Source of the DNA: Kwoniella bestiolae CBS 10118
Lineage: Eukaryota > Basidiomycota > Tremellomycetes > Tremellales > Cryptococcaceae
Reading direction: 5' to 3'
NCBI RefSeq assembly: GCF_000512585.2
Contig: NC_089245.1
Span: 124,001-188,000 of the forward strand
DNA length: 64,000 nt
Made by a program: the position numbers and the translations under genes. Below, piece by piece: positions 1 to 11,688 of this stretch. The notes beneath the pieces are model-generated. The model saw only the letters and a program-made list of their open reading frames with translations. It made no database searches and had not been told where the DNA came from. Within the stretch, counting starts at the first letter, position 1; each line of letters opens with the position of its first letter.

Positions 1-80
1 CTGTGACTTCTCCCTCCAACTCAATGACCTAACTTCATCGGCTCTTTGATGTGAGCAATCGACGATGATTGGGTAGGTGA

Positions 81-644
81 TTACTTGGCACAAGTGGTGA
101 TCTCATAATCGACAGTCTTGTTACCTTGACCAGCGATCTTAGGTTTGAAGTCGACGTAGACGAGCTAAGAACGCATGCGTAAGCGTCTGACCTTGGCATC
201 GGCCGATATGCGGTGAGACGATGACGGGGGAATAGTATACTCACCTCGTTCTTGCCAGAGGTCCACTCCCCATCGGTATCCCTATAATAAACAATCTCAT
301 CCGATCCAGCATCTCTCACTTCGATGGTGGTGTGAGAAAGCGCCCCGTCAGTGGACCACTTGAGGTTGTAGCATGTGGATTTGGTGACTGGGAAAGGCTT
401 TGAGCATCGTTGGTTCTTGTCTGAGTCGATACATTTCTCGACGGCGAAGTCTTTGATGGATCCGGAAGAGACGACGCTCACTGAGCACGAAAGGATATAT
501 CAGCTATGATATTTTCTCTGAAAGGGTTCCTTTGAGTGAGGAGGGAGGGTGGCAAGATACGATGATACGATACTCACTCTCGTTGACTGCGCCGGTGAGG
601 GCGAGACCTGCGGCAAGGATGGATTGAAGGTTAGGGATGTACAT
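81..644 (-). CDS. small secreted protein, unknown function
   Basis: I do not recognise this gene. The model joins 578-644, 245-480 and 81-164 and gives 128 residues. The start MYIPNLQSILAAGLALTGAV is a clear signal peptide. The mature part has four cysteines (about residues 38, 47, 58 and 126), enough for two disulfides, and is rich in Thr, Ser and Lys. Both introns begin GTGAGTA and end in AG, and the frame stays open across them. No catalytic motif is visible. It is probably a small secreted or wall-associated protein. Its neighbours are secreted or nitrogen-uptake functions, but nothing ties it to them directly. The splice model is well supported; the function is unknown. Confidence 0.72.
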
Positions 645-1224
645 GTTGTTGGTGTTGGTGGTGGTGGTGTATGTGGGTGAGTTTGAGTGTGATGTCTGTA
701 TGAAGTGGATGAAGAGGAGAAGAGGAAGAGAGGGTAGGATCAAGGTTAATATAGGTAGTAACAATGTGTGTCGATCCTTGGTTACTTGCATATACACACA
801 CACGTTTGTGCTATTTCCCTCATTCCTATATTCCCCTATTCCTGCAAACAGAAACAGATGGATCATAAGACCAGGTGACATACTGTGTACTTGGTAAATG
901 ATGTCATGATCACGTGGCAACATTCCTCATTCCGGTCATCCGGTCCCTGTGGTATTTCAGAACAACGGTGTTACTACTGCTCTACTTTGCAAATGCCATG
1001 TATAAAAAAGGGATTGCTGCATCGGGAGATGCGCTGTACGTGGGCATGGACAATCGTGCATACAATGGATAGTTAAGTATCAGCCTGAAATGTGTGGTTG
1101 AGGCTTGGTTCGTGCCTGCTCACTCCACGAGATGCAGATCATCAGCGATCCGAGCTGGACATGGACAAAGTACATTCCCAAAATACAACTGCAATCATGA
1201 CTATATAAAGCTACCACTGCGACA

Positions 1225-2663
1225 CTACGCTGCAGCTTGCAAGTGCTGAGGTACAAAGTGAACCTCGCTCGCTACTTTATCTGAACTTTCCATGGCTGCT
1301 TGCCTGGCGATCTCAGCAGATTGCATCCTGTTTTTAGCCATTGCCTCGGCGATGAACTGCCCACCGGTCTAATCACAACATATTAGCACAACATCATCTC
1401 ACCTGTATTTTACACGGGAGAGGGTGAGTGAGAAGGAAGTACAGCACACTCACAATAGGAGGGTATTTCTTTTCGGGTCCCTGGATAATACTATCCGTTC
1501 TCGCCTGATTGAAAAACGCAATCGAATATCTAGCTCCCTGACTCTCCGCTCCCTCGGGCAATCTCACTCTGTGATAAGTCGATTTCAGCCTATCATCGGA
1601 CCATCGCATGAGTTGATCTCCGATATTACAGACTATGCGATCTTGTCGAGCTTCGACGGGTAACCAGGTTTGGCCCATGCCGAAGTCGCCTACTACTTTT
1701 CGACCGGGGCATACTTCCAGGCCTCCTTCACCGTCTCTTTGGAATAGCTAGTGTAGAGAAAGTGTATCAGTTGAATGGTCTGCTCTGATGTGATGTAGTT
1801 CTGATGTTATGTGATGGCGGTGTGTGATACGTGCAAGCACGTTCAAGGTCGGTGTTGGTGCTGGAAGTGAGGTTTTGCTTTTCACTTACCATAGTCAACA
1901 CATCGAAATCAGCATGAGCACCTGCTCTCCAAAAGTTCGGACCGAAGCTCTTCCCCTCGGTAGAATGGTAGTGCAACAGCCTCAAGACATCTTGAGAATC
2001 GCCCACACCGGGATCGACCGTGCCTTCGGTGAATGTGTTGAGAGGTAATCCCAATCCCTCTGCAAAACATTCCATCACCTTGACAGAGAGACTGCGACAA
2101 ATCAAGCATCAGCTCAATTCCGCCGTGCCTGGCTCCAAGAGGATAGGAGTATCGAGAGGGAAGAACATATACCCACTCTCTAACCTGATGCATAAACCTC
2201 TCAGCCCTCTCCCTAAACCCCTTCAAATCCTCATCCCCAGGCCATAGCCCCTCCATCCTTGCGAATTGCAATTGGATTGACTCCTTCTGGTCGGCCGTAC
2301 CCGTCGAAGGACGTACTTGCGTGTTCTTCTCCCATCCTGCGTTCTTGCCGTTCAAGGCTGTTTTGGCTTTTACCTCGTCGGGCAGGGCGAAGAATTGAGC
2401 TGAGAGTTGAAAGATTGAAGTTACGTCTTCGGGGGATATCCCGTGGTTTGATAGTGTGCTATATACGTCGAAGAAAGTTAGTCACCTATTCTAATGGTGT
2501 CTGTAGTGGTATGAGGATAGTATGGTATAGTAGGATGTGGTGACAGATTGTTAAGCATAGCGACTCACAAAAACCCCACATTCGTCGAGGCATCCATCAA
2601 CTGCTCGATGATCTCTTGTCGTCGAGTATCGAAATCATGTAGACTGATCGTAGGTACAGACAT
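1225..2663 (-). CDS. 2-oxoglutarate/Fe(II)-dependent oxygenase, isopenicillin-N-synthase-like
   Basis: Five exons (2569-2663, 2177-2458, 1890-2091, 1454-1747, 1225-1368) encode 338 residues. The N-terminal DIOX_N region carries the family pattern NVGF...SNHGI. The catalytic double-stranded beta-helix has the iron-binding HxD in GAHADFDVLTM, the distal histidine in KSTYHRVRLP, and the 2-oxoglutarate-binding R-x-S in GARYSIAFF, so the active site looks intact. Enzymes of this family oxidise small molecules at the expense of 2-oxoglutarate and O2, and the substrate cannot be read from sequence. The gene is divergent from the secreted deaminase at 3182, with 518 bp between the start codons, and lies near a purine permease, so a role in degrading an imported nitrogen compound is a reasonable inference. 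It is not the TauD-type xanthine dioxygenase. The second donor (GTGGGT) was chosen because it keeps the frame. Confidence 0.88.
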
Positions 2664-2893
2664 GTTGCCTTCTTTTCGTATTTCGCGCTACAGTAGATCA
2701 AGAACGGATCGGTTTTGGAGATTTGAAGGAAAGAAGAGTCTTTCAGTTGATTTTGGTCGCGCAGTAATTTTATCTTTTTTCGCAAACTTCTGATTTTGAT
2801 CTTCTAGTCCAGATCTCTGTATGTATGCATACGTAGCTTCGGTGCACCGTACATGCATGCCACCGTACTTGAAGAGGATCTACCAATCCAATG

Positions 2894-2972
2894 CTTATCT
2901 TTCCAACCACCATCGTAAAAGTACGAGTACGACTATTCCGGTAAGATCGGCGGCCCACATGCGGGAGATAAG
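2894..2972. promoter_or_regulatory. two AGATAAG (GATA-factor type) motifs in a divergent promoter
   Basis: CTTATCT lies at 2894-2900 and AGATAAG at 2966-2972, inside the 518-bp interval shared by the oxygenase and the secreted deaminase. AGATAAG matches the core bound by fungal nitrogen-repression GATA activators (AreA/Gat1 type). Binding is inferred only. Confidence 0.4.
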
Positions 2973-3181
2973 CAGCTAAGCGCGCTTTACTTTTTTTTTC
3001 GGGTTTGAGAATCGGGGATGTCGAGTGTACTGTACTCGAATCCTGATCCTTCACGAATATCCTCAGCATGGCTGATTGCAGATGAAAGGTTGCATAGAGA
3101 CTGTTCTACCTTTACTCGACATACCACCTAAAAGTCCTCATTGGACATACACACACAATTAGCGACAACCCCACCGTAGCC

Positions 3182-4331
3182 ATGTTAAAGCTCCTTCTCG
3201 CCTTGCTTCCCCTCTCGACTTTGGCATACCAAGTAGAGATTCACCCGGAATATCAACAAGGCCTAGCTATCAATGATGTCCCCTCCGAGAGACGACTACA
3301 TTGGATGAGAGTAGCAAACGAAGCTGTCTATGCGGATGGGCACCCTTGTCCCCAGGCGCCATTTGGGAGTGCGATTGTGAATACTACGTCGGATGAGCTG
3401 GTTTGTGTTACTTCGAACAAGGTGGGGGTCACTGGTAGTACGCCTTTTCCTACTTTTACCGAGTCATGATGTATGGTGCAAGAGGTAGGATGGGATGGCT
3501 TGAGCTGATGATATCGTGAAATAGATCCAGCGATGCACGGTGAAATATCGGCTATCACACATTGTACGGAGGTCTTGACGAAGAAGGGACTGAGCCCACA
3601 GGAAATACTGGCATCTTGGAAGGAGTTCAGTCTGTATACAAATGGTGAACCGTGAGTCCACCTTCAACTCAAAGCCAAGCCTGGCGATCTTTCAGCCAGT
3701 ATTGGGTGATACTGATGCGCTGCAACACAGATGCCCAATGTGCGCCTCTGCTATACGATGGGCAGGATTCAAGGAGGTGATCTATGGAACTAGTATACGG
3801 ACGATAGCGGAGAGTGAGTATCTACGTTTGAGATCGCACATTTCATCTTCATGGCTGTGAGCTGAAATTGAGGTTGGTTTAGACGGTCGTAATCAGATAT
3901 ACATACCTTCATCTCATGTATGGGAGAAATCGTACTCTCTAGGTCATGCAACGTTGATGTAAGTCACCGCTTTCGATCTCACAATGATTGAATAGGCAGA
4001 TAAGAGCTGATTCTATGAGATGATGACCTTACAGGCTCGGTAATGTACTGACCAACGAGACCGATCCATTCTTCGCTCATCAATTCAACGAGTCCGCTCC
4101 CTGTCGTAAGTACAATATCCTCAGATGCTTTCTTTTCGCACCTGGAGACACTGCTCATATCTGGATGGTTTCTTCACCTTAGCTACCGGCTGCGAACGGG
4201 AACAGATCCCAGGCAAAAGAGTTAAAGCTTGTACCCCCGTGGAGAATTGGCAGGAAGTAGTCCGTAAAGCTGGGAAAGGGTTGGCTTTGGTGAATGATCA
4301 GAAGCAGAAAGAGGGCCACGATGAATTGTAG
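3182..4331 (+). CDS. secreted zinc-dependent nucleobase/nucleoside deaminase
   Basis: Six exons (3182-3434, 3525-3651, 3731-3813, 3883-3958, 4035-4105, 4183-4331) encode 252 residues. The N-terminus MLKLLLALLPLSTLAYQ is a signal peptide, so the protein enters the secretory pathway. The cytidine/deoxycytidylate deaminase fold is shown by MHGEI (zinc-ligand His plus proton-shuttle Glu) and by PCPMCASAI (the two zinc-ligand Cys) about 40 residues later. The part after PCPMC (AIRWAGFKEVIYG) resembles guanine deaminase and TadA-like enzymes. Most members of this fold are cytosolic, so secretion is the odd point. The likely reaction is hydrolytic release of ammonia from an extracellular base. The adjacent gene encodes a uric acid/xanthine permease, which fits conversion of guanine to xanthine followed by uptake, but cytosine or adenosine cannot be excluded. 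I recall a deaminase (FCY1) near UAP1 at the C. neoformans MAT flank. Confidence 0.88.
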
Positions 4332-5185
4332 ACCTGCATTGCATGCATCATGTCTCCCTATCACGATCGGACAAACAGTTGATGAACGGTCGCTGTGGAT
4401 CATTGTCCTGTTGATTACTGAGTCAACCTTGGTGCAAATATATGGAGACTGCATACTATGAGTGAGTTACTGGCTTGCCGATGTTCGAATCAAAGACACA
4501 TATCGTAGCATATTCGTGCTCCCACATAATCAAGATGATGCGCATAGATGTTATTCCGGTCATCGTGGACGGCAACCATGACATAACACCCACCAAACTA
4601 AGCGCCCAATATTGCGTAGTGGTAGTGCCGTCAACCCCCAACTCGCAATCCCATTCGTCGCCCCGCAAATCCGGTGAGATCGTATCACCCCTCCCACCTT
4701 ATCTTCCTTATCTCAACGCTCCAATAACGTTATTCCACCCGACCCTGAATCCTGGGGGGAATACGTGCTCACTTTGTCAAACCTTTTTGCGGTACCATTC
4801 ACAAGAGCCGATATACATACCGCAGATCATTGGACGAGAAATACGAGAAGATGCAAGAGGAGAGGGAGAGTCGCGTGCATATGGAACAAAAGCCGAGGCG
4901 AGCGGTCGTACTTTCTTTGTATGTTTTTTGACGATCGTGGCACTGGGTTCAAGCTCCGATTATGTCGCGCAATAAGCGAAAGGATAGGTAGATAAGGACG
5001 ATTTTTTAGTCTAGATACCTTGCGTAATTTTCATTCGTCAGTGAACTACCTAGTGAATGGAATACATATATATGCGCAGACAACTGATGAATTTTGGATC
5101 TCTTTTTTTGATCATCACAAAATCGCGAGACACTTCCATTCGAGCTACCAAATTGCGAATTAAGCAAACTAGCCAAAAAGACATA
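4332..5185. other. intergenic, upstream region of the purine permease
   Basis: No gene is supported in these 854 bases. An open frame at 4475-4975 has no recognisable domain and is treated as chance. The interval holds three GATA-type heptamers, annotated separately. Confidence 0.6.
4698..4996. promoter_or_regulatory. three AGATAAG motifs upstream of the purine permease
   Basis: CTTATCT occurs twice in tandem at 4698-4704 and 4707-4713, and AGATAAG occurs at 4990-4996, roughly 190-490 bp before the permease start. Closely spaced GATA pairs are typical of nitrogen-regulated fungal permease genes. Regulation is inferred from the motif alone. Confidence 0.45.
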
Positions 5186-7384
5186 ATGTCCTCATCAAGT
5201 AACATCGAGCCTGAGAGCTCTTATGACAAATCGACTCCGCAGAATGTTAACGTGCAGACGTTGGAGCAAGAGGAAGATCTGGGCCATGTGCCTACTTCCA
5301 GACGAAGTAAATTCAAGGCTGTGATGAAATCTTTGGTGACCAAGGATGGATGGTTGGGCGATTATGTGGGTGATCTTTTGTATCTGCATCATACAAAGGT
5401 GTACACCGCTAATGCAAACCATGACCAATTCAGGATTACGGAGCGTTGATGATTCCTAACATCCCATTCGTGACTAAGAAGAAAAGGGAACTACCATTCT
5501 ATGCTGTCGATCAGAAGCTGCCTCATCTCTTGCTGTTCATCCTGGGTCTACAACAGTACGTTATCGATTTTTCGTCATATTTGACCAGCTTCAATTACAA
5601 GATTGCAGCGCTAATATCTTGAGTTACTCGCACAGTGCCCTGGCAATGGTAGGAGGTCTCGTGACCCCTCCCCTCCTTCTCGCCGGTCCAGCAGGAGCCA
5701 ACCTCGGTACGGAAGCGCAATTGTATCTCGTCTCAGCATGTCTCATCTGGTGTGCTTTCGGAACTGCAATCCAGATTTCACGATTCAGGATCCCCAAGAG
5801 TGGATACTACTTTGGAACTGGGTTGATCAGTGTTACGGGTACTTCATTCGCTTTTACCAATGTCGCGTTGGCGTATCTCGGTCAAGCTGTGAGTGATTTC
5901 TCCCATCACTTGACCACGTCTCTTGCTTGTGCCTCGGGGCAGCTTGGTTTAGAGCTGATGCTTTGTCTCGGTCCACTTAGTATTCCAACGGGACCTGCCC
6001 AATGTCAGCCGATGGCAAGACCAAGCTTCCCTGCCCTGAAGAATTCGGTGCCATCCTTGGTACAGCCACCCTCACCGGTATATTCGCCATTGCCCTCTCA
6101 TTCGTTCCTCCTCGAATGATCCGAAAGATGTTCCCTCCCCTAGTCACGGGAACTATGTTAACTTTCATCGGTGCTGCTCTCGTCAAATCGGGAGTGACCA
6201 ACTGGGCTGGTGGATCCGCAGCGTGCGCTACCGATCATACTCTCCTCTGTACCGCTGGAACAAGGCATGAGTATTGGGGATCAGGTGCATTCCTCGGATT
6301 GGGTTTCTCATGCTTCATTACAATCGTCATTTGCGAGATCTTCGGTTCGGCATTCATGAAATCTGCTTCGGTCTTTTTGGGCTTGATCGTTGGTATGGTC
6401 ATTGCCGCTGCGACTGGGTTCTTCAACAAGGCTACTATCACCAATGCACCCGCTGGAAGTTTCTTGTGGACTCAAACGTGGCATCTATCTCTTAGAGGTG
6501 TACTAGTACTTCCCATGTTGGCTGCTTGGGCTGTCATCGTTGCTGAGACTATTGGAAACGTTACTGCTTCGTCGGATGTGTCGAGGTTGGAAATTACCGG
6601 AGAGACGTTTATGACTCGAGTGCAGGGTGGTATGCTTGCTGGTGAGTTGACCTCTGCCTGTTATCTCATCTGGTTTGATCTTTTTGATCTAAGGCTGAGA
6701 TTGAATCTTGATTGTTCGCAGACTCCGTAATGGCTACCATCGCCGGTCTCGCCACCGTCCCCCCTCTAACCACCTTCTCCCAAAACTCGGGAGTCATCGC
6801 CCTCACTCGAAATGCCTCCAGATCTTCCGGATACATGTGCGCCGTCATCCTGTTTTTGATGGGGGTGATCGGTAAATTCGGTGCCATATTCGTTGCTGCC
6901 CCTTCGTCCGTTATTGGAGGATTCACAACCTTCCTTTTCGGTGCGGTCGCCACCTCCGGATTGAGGGTTCTGGCCTATGCGAAGTGGACTAGAAGAGATA
7001 GGTTCATCGCTACTGTTGGTGTTGCGTTGGGATTGGCTAGTTTGACGGTACCTAGTTGGTTCTCTTACTTGTTCACTTACAAGGGTACTAGTGGTGAGTA
7101 ACTCTTCTCTTCGAGACGGGTTAGCATGCGATAGCTGACGTTGTGTGCAAACATGATTAGCCGGAAAGAAAGGTCTCATCCAAGCTGTCGTCTTGGTCGT
7201 CGAAGAACCATATCTCATCTCTGCTTTGGTGATGTGCGTCCTCAATATCACTCTACCCGATGAAGAGCCGGAGGCAGGATCAAGTTCCACGATCGAGGAG
7301 AAGAAGGAATGGAACGAGCCTGGAAGTCTGGCTGGTGGACCTTCTACAAGTGCTCCTCGACCTTTGACCCCTGAGTTGGCTTAG
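5186..7384 (+). CDS. UAP1: uric acid/xanthine permease, NCS2 (NAT) family
   Basis: Six exons encode a protein of roughly 600 residues. It is a plasma-membrane H+/purine symporter of the UapA/UapC type. Family marks are all present: a GDYDY segment before the first helix, the QHALAMVGG sequence in TM1 (functional QH motif), and the NCS2 signature QNSGVIALTR, matching the (Q/E/P)-N-x-G-x4-T-(R/K/G) pattern that separates purine from other transporters. Twelve or more hydrophobic segments follow, and the tail is acidic and Ser/Pro-rich. Introns interrupt after GDY, inside the QH codon pair, and after LGQA, MLAD and GTSG, all with GT...AG ends. The start MSSSSNIEP was chosen because the upstream in-frame ATG lies in AT-rich 5' sequence. 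The neighbouring secreted deaminase could feed it. The symbol follows the Cryptococcus name as I recall it. Confidence 0.92.
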
Positions 7385-9168
7385 AACTCTGGTTCATTTG
7401 AAAACGAAAAGACGGCCGAACACTGTTGATGAGCGAAGGAGTAAGGTCAAAAGTCTTGTACGGTTTTGTACACTTCCCGTTATATTTGGTCAAATGGTGT
7501 TTGTATGCGGGAATGCATGATTTGATGTTTGCATTCGCACTTTGAACACTTCTGACCCGCGGTTCCACAGATGGGCAAGAATGATGTGGAGGGGCAGCGA
7601 TACAGTCCCATGATTGAACAAGCAGAAGCGCAGGAACTGACAGCCGAGCTAAGATGGGATGGTATATGGCGAGGCTATTGGGCGGATCTCCGGGTGGTTC
7701 CCTTCGTCATCACTTGTATGCATCAGATTCTGTTGGAAACGCTTGTCGTCCATTTTGGGCGCCCATGGATGTGATTTGCTGAACATGATCGCCTGTCATA
7801 AGTCAGTTACGTTTATATGACGGCTCACGCCTGCTTCTTCCGTGTCAAAGTACAGAGCCCTGCAGGTGTCGAGCGATTCGATGGCGAAGAACGATTTGAC
7901 ATGAATATTAGAAATCTCCGCTCATCGTTTTCAGTTTCTTCTCCCCATTGTGATAGATCAGTTTCCAAAGCTCACCAGCACCAACTCATCACATCTAGCC
8001 CCAAAACCTCCATCGGGACAGAGTACAACGCTCTCTCACATCAACATCGCTACGTCTTATCGATCCTTCATTCATGAATGCCAATACTCACGGATTGATG
8101 GCAAGACGTCATCGCCTCAGGATTCAGCAAAGATACGTCACGTGGTATCTGTCTTTCCCACCTTATCTCTTCGCGTTGTTGAGATAAGAACGTCGGAGGA
8201 AAAGCGTTGACATTCCGGTGGCGCATCGTAGCAGAACACATGCTATGACGGCATATGAATGGGTCGCTCTCCGGAGTCCTGGCTGCAGAGCAGCTGGATG
8301 CACTCTGGTTTGTAGCTCCCGCCATTATCTATGACGATTCTCGAGATCATTATTGATGATACTGTACGTGTAATTTAATGAAATGATGGACCGAACTCTA
8401 GATAAGGCTTTAGAGTGGAGCTTGAGATCCACTAAGTGAGGGGTTCATCTTGTAGTAGACAAAAATCGGTTAAAGATAACGACGGCAGCTAATTGTTATA
8501 AGCTTGGCTGTTCCTGTGGGTAAGGATATTCGTATTTGTCTTTCTAATGAATTTCCAATCACTTACGATTTATTGGCTCCGTCGCCTTCAAGAGAGAGAG
8601 AGATAACGTAACTGACTCCCAAAAAGAAAAAAAGGTACCGGTCGGAGCTTGTTTGATCGAGAGATGCACCATGCGGTCCCACCCAAACAACCCAATGCCA
8701 AGACTTTTTTAGCCGTGTTTCTCGTTGAACAAGATTATTTTAGGCGAACCATCAGAGATTCAGTTGATCGTTTCTTTTTCTTTATCCCTCTTGGTGCACC
8801 CACCCATCAAACCCAGACATCTTCAACCCTAACTCCAACAGGGTATTTGGGGTTTGAGGAACCGCTTATTCGATGGAGTGATAAGCCTGCTTGATGTTAT
8901 TTGCTGAGCTGCATTTGTCCCACGGGATGATCGACAGGGTTACTGTACTTGCAGAGGAGAGGGAGAAGTGATGATTACTGTATCTGGCTCGTGTGATTGA
9001 TTGGGTTGGATCTCGGTCAGCAGGTGAAAAAAAGGCTTTTTCCCATCAAACAGAATATATACATATATAATTCATCAATCCCCATCAGACTCCCCCCCCT
9101 CTCTCTGACTTTATCATTACTTTTTTTTGATATTCTGATTCATCTGCCAGCCAGCAGTACTATACACC
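7385..9168. other. intergenic region between purine and amino acid permeases
   Basis: No convincing gene in 1.78 kb. A 67-codon frame at 7571-7774 and others at 8068-8325 and 8649-8894 lack domains and splice context. The right part is the promoter of the amino acid permease, with TATA-like AT-rich DNA near 9055-9070 and GATA-type motifs annotated separately. Confidence 0.55.
8162..8406. promoter_or_regulatory. three AGATAAG motifs upstream of the amino acid permease
   Basis: CTTATCT at 8162-8168, AGATAAG at 8182-8188 and AGATAAG at 8400-8406 lie about 760-1000 bp before the amino acid permease start. They are candidate GATA-factor sites for nitrogen control and could serve either flanking gene. 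Confidence 0.35.
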
Positions 9169-11688
9169 ATGTCTATCGAAAGATGGAATCAACCAATGCC
9201 GTTCGAGCTGAACGAGAAGAAGGACCTACCAGCCGATACCTACTCTGGTCCGGCTGGGGAGGACATCCGACCCAGGGAGGAGGAGACCCACAGAGCGTTG
9301 AAGAGTAGACAGATCAGTATGATTGCTATTGGTGGTGCCATTGGTGAGTACGCTTGAGCATTTCAGAAAAAAAACTGCGATGTACGTGACGTTGACTGGT
9401 GCATGTATGGATGATCCGTAGGTACTGGTCTGGTCATTGGTTCAGGTACTTCCTTAGCTAGATCCGGTCCTGGTTCAGTATTTGTCGCGTACTGTATCAT
9501 GGGTGTTGTCTGTTTTGGTGTCCTTCTGGGTGAGTCAGATCATAAATACGACCCATCTGGACAAAGTGTTGATTTGATCTGGATTGCTTGGTGGGAACTA
9601 GCCCTCGGTGAGATGAGTACCAAATATCCTACCAAGAAAGGTTTCGCAGGACACGGTACGAGATGTGTGGACTCTGCTTTTGGTTTCGCAACTGCTATTA
9701 TTTATCTATGTAAAGTGAGCGTCGCATTCGTCGTGCTGTATAAACGACCCAACCTGAGGTGCAAGTACTGATAGCGGTCACAATGATTGTAGTATCTCAT
9801 TCTGTCCCCTAACCAAATCGTCGCCGGTTCGTTGGTCATTGGATACTGGAATCAATCCATCAACAAGGCTGCCTGGGTATCCATCCTGATCGTATTCGTC
9901 ATCGCTATCAACACGATGGGTATCAAGTGGTTCGGAGAAGTCGAGTTCTGGTGAGTTGACATGATTGCAACGAGCTGGGAAACCCAGATTGACTGGCGCG
10001 TACAGGCTCTCATTCATCAAAATCATCACTCTCACCGGTCTTATCCTCCTCGGTCTGATCATTGACCTGGGAGGTGTCCCAGGTCAAGATAGATTGGGTT
10101 TCGCCTACTGGAAACACGGACGAGCCTTCAAGCCTTACAAGGTTACTGGTGATACTGGAAAATTCCTCGGTACGTCTACCGTTCTTCCTAATCTCTCCTA
10201 CCTCCATTTCCAGTGTCAGAGCTCATAGACTCGGCGGTATCTAGGTTGGTGGAACGCCATGGTTCTTGCTCTCTTCGCATACACCGGTTCAGAGCTTGTA
10301 GCTATCACTGTGGGAGAGGCCAAGGTGAGTCTGAACCGCGTCTCAGATTTTGTGTGTATGTGTGGCAGTTTTCCCTGACGTGCATTCACAGAACCCCAGG
10401 AAGACCGTACCCGCCGCCATCAAGAAAACATTCTTCCGGTGAGTCATTTTGATCATTTCCATACGTCACAGAGCGCTAATTCTTCGAGAGAATGCAGTAT
10501 TATCTTCTTCTACATCTTCGGAATCTTGATTATCGGCATGATCGTGGACAGTTCTTCACCTTTGCTTGCCCAGGCTGCTAAAGCTGGCACTTCAGGTGGT
10601 GCTTCCGCTTCGCCATTCGTGGTTGCGATTAAAGCTGCCGGTATCAAAGTGCTTCCCTCCATTATCAACGCTTGGTAAGTGCTATACTCACCTGTCGTCT
10701 CTCCCTCTCCCTCGATACGTATAGGGAGATGCTGATATGATGTATACATTGCAGTATTCTCATTTTCACCATTTCTGCTGCCAACTCTGATCAATACGTT
10801 GCTGTGAGTGATGAGTTTGCTATTTGCAACGTGCATCGGTGAGAATCGAGTTTGGGAGCTTATCAGATGACTTGAACATAGACCCGAACCCTCTACGGAA
10901 TGGCCAAGGACGGACACGCTCCCCGAATCTTCACCAAATGTACCAAGCGAGGAGTCCCCTGGGTAGCCTTCATGTTCACCGGTGGGTTCATCTCCCCTTC
11001 TCAATCTCAGTGCAAGGCAAAGGGCTGACGTTCGTGTCATCCGTGTGACATAGGAATGTTCATGGGTCTCGCCTACCTCGTCGCTTCCGCCGACGCTCTG
11101 AAGATATTCAACTACTTCGTCAACACCGTTACCATCCTCGGAGGTCTCACCTGGGTATCTATCCTAGGGTCTCACGTGGGATTCATGCGAGGAATGAAAG
11201 CCCAGGGTATCTCAAGGGATACATTACCTTACAAGGCTCCTTTCCAACCTTACTTGACCTATTTCTCGCTTTTCATGATTTGCTTGGTCTGTCTCTTCAA
11301 GGGTTTCGATGCGTTTATGCCCTTCGACTACAAGACTTTCATTACCAACTATATCGGTATTCCCGTTTATGTCATCTCGTATGTTGGGTACAAGCGTGAG
11401 TTTCACTTTGGCTTTCCTATAATCACATGTCCTCTACCCCTCTGTCCGGTCTAGGATTTCTGCCACTCGTTACGCCGATATATTGTCAAGGGAATACTTG
11501 TGCTGATCTCGTTATTACCCCCAATCCTAGTCTTCTACCGAACCAAGGCAGTCAAGATGCACGAAATGGACCTCACCTCAGGTTCAAGGGAGTTCTATGA
11601 TATCGACGATTCTGAGACGGATGAGGATCTGCACTACCAATCTTTGACTTGGAAGGAGAAGATCGTCTGGCAACTTAAGAATTGGTAG
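9169..11688 (+). CDS. amino acid permease, APC superfamily (yeast YAT type)
   Basis: About twelve exons encode roughly 570 residues. The cytosolic N-terminus ends in RALKSRQISMIAIGGAIGTG, the amino acid permease signature start in TM1. The conserved FAYTGSELVAITVGEAKNPRK segment and the SANSDQYVATRTLYGMAKDG segment (TM8 region) are intact. The C-terminal cytosolic tail is acidic (IDDSETDEDLHY). It should import amino acids across the plasma membrane by proton symport; the substrate range is not predictable. Introns are short and mostly GTGAGT; one falls inside the first glycine-rich helix. The start at 9169 follows a pyrimidine-rich leader. Together with the purine permease and deaminase it forms a nitrogen-acquisition neighbourhood on the left of the mating-type locus. 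Confidence 0.92.

Noticed and set aside
4475..4975. 167-codon open frame in the permease promoter
   Set aside because: No domain, no homology to any family I know, composition like translated non-coding DNA, and it overlaps the GATA-rich promoter.
7571..7774. 67-codon frame with RGYWADLRVVPFVIT, possibly a permease relic
   Set aside because: Too short, no continuation by any sensible splice, and the resemblance is only hydrophobic composition.
8649..8894. 81-codon frame upstream of the amino acid permease
   Set aside because: No domain and inside the likely promoter.
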